Shown here: positions 61,827 to 64,000 of the stretch, piece by piece
Position numbering within the stretch: the stretch's first letter is position 1
Layout: every line of letters starts with the position of its first letter
Origin: Comamonas sp. KCTC 72670
GTDB lineage: Bacteria; Myxococcota; Myxococcia; Myxococcales; Myxococcaceae
Length of the DNA stretch: 64,000 nucleotides
Direction: 5' to 3'
Assembly (NCBI GenBank): GCA_014656495.1
Contig: BNCN01000012.1
Span: 176,233 to 240,232, forward strand
Program-made: the position numbers and the translations under genes
The notes under the pieces: model-generated
The model's database searches: none
The model's input: the letters and a program-made list of their open reading frames with translations, nothing else
What the model was told of the DNA's origin: nothing

Positions 61827-62105
61827 TCGGACACCTCCGCATGGCGGGACGGAGGCACTCTCCCACGGGCCCGGAAGCCCATGAAGCCGCGGCGCCCGAG
61901 GCTTCTCGCCCCCTGAGAGGCCACTGGAGTCACGCTGTCCGTCCTCGCGGCGAGACGGTTCTCACATCCGCGCACGGTGTGTGGAGACGGCCCCGAGGAG
62001 AACACCGTTGGCACGCCGGCTGCTCAAGCCCTCCTCGACCTCAGGCGGTCAAGCCGACGAGGCAGCCGCGCCGTGGTGGCGCGATGCGGAGCGTGGAGGT
62101 GGTTG
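61827..62105. other. Divergent intergenic region
   Basis: 279 bp between the dipeptidase (minus) and the small gene at 62106 (plus). No clear element was found. Confidence 0.4.
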
Positions 62106-62354
62106 ATGCTGACGGCGGGTAAGCGACTGGCGGTCTTCTCCATTCGCGAGGGCAAGGGCGGGAGCATCTGGGTGCGGGCGGGGAGCGCGTTCGTGAACAA
62201 GGACGGCTCGCTCAATGTGTTGCTGGACGTGCTGCCGCTGGACGGGAAGCTGCACGTGCGCGAGGCGGCGGAGAAGCGGGACGCGCCGGGGATGAGCGGG
62301 GGCCGCTACGCCGGGGAGCTGGGCCTGGACGCGCCCGTGGGCGGACACTCGTGA
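62106..62354 (+). CDS. Small protein coupled to comEA-like gene
   Basis: 82 residues from the ATG at 62106, with GGAGG at 62094-62098. The sequence MLTAGKRLAVFSIREGKGG and the following WVRAGSAFVNKDGSLNVLLDVLPLDGKLHVREA look like a small all-beta domain found in short conserved hypothetical proteins. The gene overlaps the ComEA-like gene by 4 bp. I infer no function. One possibility is nucleic-acid binding, given the neighbour. Confidence 0.55.
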   Translation: MLTAGKRLAVFSIREGKGGSIWVRAGSAFVNKDGSLNVLLDVLPLDGKLHVREAAEKRDAPGMSGGRYAGELGLDAPVGGHS

Positions 62355-62701
62355 GGGCGCTGTGCGCGGTGGTGCTGGGCCTCATGTTGTGCGGGCCCGG
62401 GGTGGCGGTGGCGGCGAAGCTGCGCACGCAGCACACGGGCACCGTGAACCTGAACGAGGCCACCGCGGCGGAGCTGGATTTGCTGCCGGGCGTCGGTGAG
62501 AAGGCGGCGCAGCGCATCATCGAGCACCGGCAGAAGCGGCCCTTCAAGCGCGTGGAGGAGTTGGTGCGCGTGAAGGGCTTCGGCAAGAAGAAGTTCCTCA
62601 AGCTCAAGGCGCATCTGGCGCTGAGCGGGCCCACGACGCTGCGAGTCGAACAGGTGCCCGCCCCTCCCGAGAGAAAGGAGGTGAGCACGACGAACGACTG
62701 A
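62351..62701 (+). CDS. ComEA-like helix-hairpin-helix DNA-binding protein
   Basis: 116 residues from a GTG overlapping the previous stop. The signal peptide ends near AVAA. Then comes the ComEA HhH domain (about 30-95): VNLNEATAAELDLLPGVGEKAAQRIIEHR and a second hairpin VKGFGKKKFLKL, both with the G-x-G turn that contacts DNA. Periplasmic ComEA proteins bind incoming DNA in natural transformation. No other competence gene is in the window. Confidence 0.9.
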   Translation: MRALCAVVLGLMLCGPGVAVAAKLRTQHTGTVNLNEATAAELDLLPGVGEKAAQRIIEHRQKRPFKRVEELVRVKGFGKKKFLKLKAHLALSGPTTLRVEQVPAPPERKEVSTTND

Positions 62702-62723
62702 CAAAGCGACTTCCGGAACGAGG

Positions 62724-62766
62724 GCCGCCGCCCGGGATTTCTCTCGTGGCCCAGGCGGCGGCCCGT
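62724..62766 (+). terminator. Terminator hairpin after the ComEA-like gene
   Basis: GGGCCGCCGCC (62724-62734) and GGCGGCGGCCC (62756-62766) form a perfect 11-bp stem 23 bp past the stop. Confidence 0.65.
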
Positions 62767-62855
62767 GGTTCGTGGATGGGCCCATGAGGGGCAACCAGGA
62801 GGGCACCCCCCGCGAGCGGTAGCCAACCGGGAGTGGATTGGTACCATCCGCCGCC

Positions 62856-64000
62856 ATGAACCGACGCCTCACGAACCTGCTGACCGCGGTGCCGCTCACG
62901 GCCGCGCTGGTTGCTCCGCCCGTGCTCGCCTGTACCAGCATGCTGGTCTCCAAGGGGGCCACGACGGACGGCGCCACCTTCGTCACCTACGCGGCGGACG
63001 CGCACGAGCTGTACGGCGAGCTGTACTACACGCCCGCGCGCCACCACGCGCCCGGGGCGATGCGCGACATCGTCGAGTGGGACACCGGCAAGTTCCTGGG
63101 CCGCATCCCCCAGCCCGCCGCGACGTACTCGGTGGTGGGCAACATGAACGAGCACCAGCTCTCCATCGGTGAGTCCACCTTCGGCGGGCGCGAGGAGCTC
63201 GCGGGCCCCGCGGGCATCATCGACTACGGCTCGCTCATCTACACCACGCTAGAGCGCGCGAAGACGGCGCGCGAGGCCATCCAGGTGATGACGACGCTGG
63301 TCGCCGAGCACGGCTATGCCTCCAGCGGCGAGTCGTTCTCCATCGCCGACCCGAAGGAGGCCTGGCTGCTGGAGATGATTGGCAAGGGCAAGGGCGAGAA
63401 GGGCGCGGTGTGGGTGGCCCGCAAGCTGCCGGACGGGTACCTCTCCGCGCACGCCAACCAGGCGCGTATCGGGACGTTCCCGCTCAACGACAAGCAGACG
63501 ACGCTCTACTCGCCGGACGTCATCTCCTTCGCCCGGGCGAAGGGCTGGTTCAAGGGCGCCGACAAGGACTTCAACTTCGCGGAGACGTACAACCCCATCG
63601 ACTTCGGCGGGCAGCGCTTCTCCGAGGCGCGCGTGTGGAGCATCTTCCGCCGCGCGGCGCCGTCCATGAAGCTGGGCGTGGAGTACGCGAACGGCGCCGC
63701 GCCGGAGAAGCGGCTGCCGCTGTGGGTGAAGCCGGACAAGAAGCTGTCCGTGCAGGACACCATGGCGCTGATGCGCGACCACTTCGAGGGCACCCCGCTG
63801 GACATGACGAAGGACGTGGGCGCGGGCCCCTACGCGGTGCCCTACCGCTGGCGGCCCATGACGTGGGAGGTGGACGGCAAGCAGTACGTCCACGAGCGCG
63901 CCATCTCCACGCAGCAGACGGGCTTCTCCTTCGTCGCGCAGATGCGGGACTGGCTGCCGGCGCCCATCGGCGGCGTGCTCTGGTTCGGCGTGGATGACAC
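62856..64000 (+). CDS. C69-family dipeptidase, 3' end outside window
   Basis: The ATG at 62856 opens a frame that continues to the right edge (381 codons) with no stop. The signal-like N-terminus MNRRLTNLLTAVPLTAALVA ends at PVLAC-TS, so C26 could become the N-terminal nucleophile after processing, as in C69 peptidases. The following DGATFVTYAADAH, SIGESTFGGREEL and ADPKEAWLLEMIG are C69 hallmarks. These enzymes cleave dipeptides in the cytoplasm or outside. The signal peptide points to export. The C-terminus is missing. Confidence 0.88.
   Translation, partial: MNRRLTNLLTAVPLTAALVAPPVLACTSMLVSKGATTDGATFVTYAADAHELYGELYYTPARHHAPGAMRDIVEWDTGKFLGRIPQPAATYSVVGNMNEHQLSIGESTFGGREELAGPAGIIDYGSLIYTTLERAKTAREAIQVMTTLVAEHGYASSGESFSIADPKEAWLLEMIGKGKGEKGAVWVARKLPDGYLSAHANQARIGTFPLNDKQTTLYSPDVISFARAKGWFKGADKDFNFAETYNPIDFGGQRFSEARVWSIFRRAAPSMKLGVEYANGAAPEKRLPLWVKPDKKLSVQDTMALMRDHFEGTPLDMTKDVGAGPYAVPYRWRPMTWEVDGKQYVHERAISTQQTGFSFVAQMRDWLPAPIGGVLWFGVDD

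Overview
The window is a GC-rich chromosomal segment of a myxobacterium, probably from the Myxococcus/Corallococcus group. The inference rests on strong third-position GC bias, two large Ser/Thr protein kinases, many lipoproteins with Asp-Ala-Gly-Thr-Glu-Pro-rich linkers, Stig1/MopE-like cysteine repeats, an Imm11-like protein of a family common in myxobacteria, and rapZ-hprK in one operon. No tRNA, rRNA, insertion sequence, prophage or CRISPR array was seen.

Layout. 1-3.6 kb: an NAD-kinase-like gene cut by the left edge, an SPFH-domain gene with paired palindromes upstream, a metallophosphoesterase and an Imm11-like gene. 3.9-18.4 kb: an 11-gene plus-strand locus for beta-glucan or related oligosaccharide use (lipoprotein, ROK repressor, GH16 lipoprotein, Opp/Dpp-type ABC importer with a permease-ATPase fusion, GH1 beta-glucosidase, a glycosidase fused to a predicted outer-membrane barrel, two lipoproteins). 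Many of its genes overlap by 4 bp, and it ends in a strong hairpin. 18.6-25.4 kb: one lipoprotein gene and three tandem paralogous FN3-like lipoprotein genes. Each paralog has its own copied leader and is followed by its own hairpin terminator. 25.4-29.3 kb: a TPR-bearing Ser/Thr kinase and a possible papain-fold protein.

30.1-36.6 kb holds a compact minus-strand gas-vesicle operon: Hsp20/GvpH, a CDC48-type double AAA+ ATPase, three GvpF/L proteins, canonical GvpA, GvpG, GvpK and two GvpJ-like proteins. A PDZ protein diverges from it. The block lies between two diverged copies of one lipoprotein gene with its upstream DNA, which suggests insertion into, or duplication around, an ancestral site beside rapZ. 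38.6-41 kb carries rapZ-hprK and a HIT protein.

41-60 kb: a spermidine-synthase-like membrane protein; an ABC ATPase, probably BtuD, set directly behind a giant Ser/Thr kinase; an FHA-GAF protein with a degenerate cyclase domain; and a cobalamin-uptake region with two minus-strand cobalamin riboswitches. Riboswitch 2 (about 58.8-58.97 kb) precedes btuB, a Cys-rich surface lipoprotein like a beta-propeller (BtuG-like in concept), btuF and btuC. Riboswitch 1 (about 52.76-52.95 kb) precedes two unfamiliar surface lipoproteins and a Rieske protein. This second cobalamin-controlled operon is the best candidate for an undescribed system. The right end has an FHA protein, a small lipoprotein, a barrel-like protein, an M19 dipeptidase, a small gene coupled to a ComEA-like protein, and a C69 peptidase cut by the right edge.
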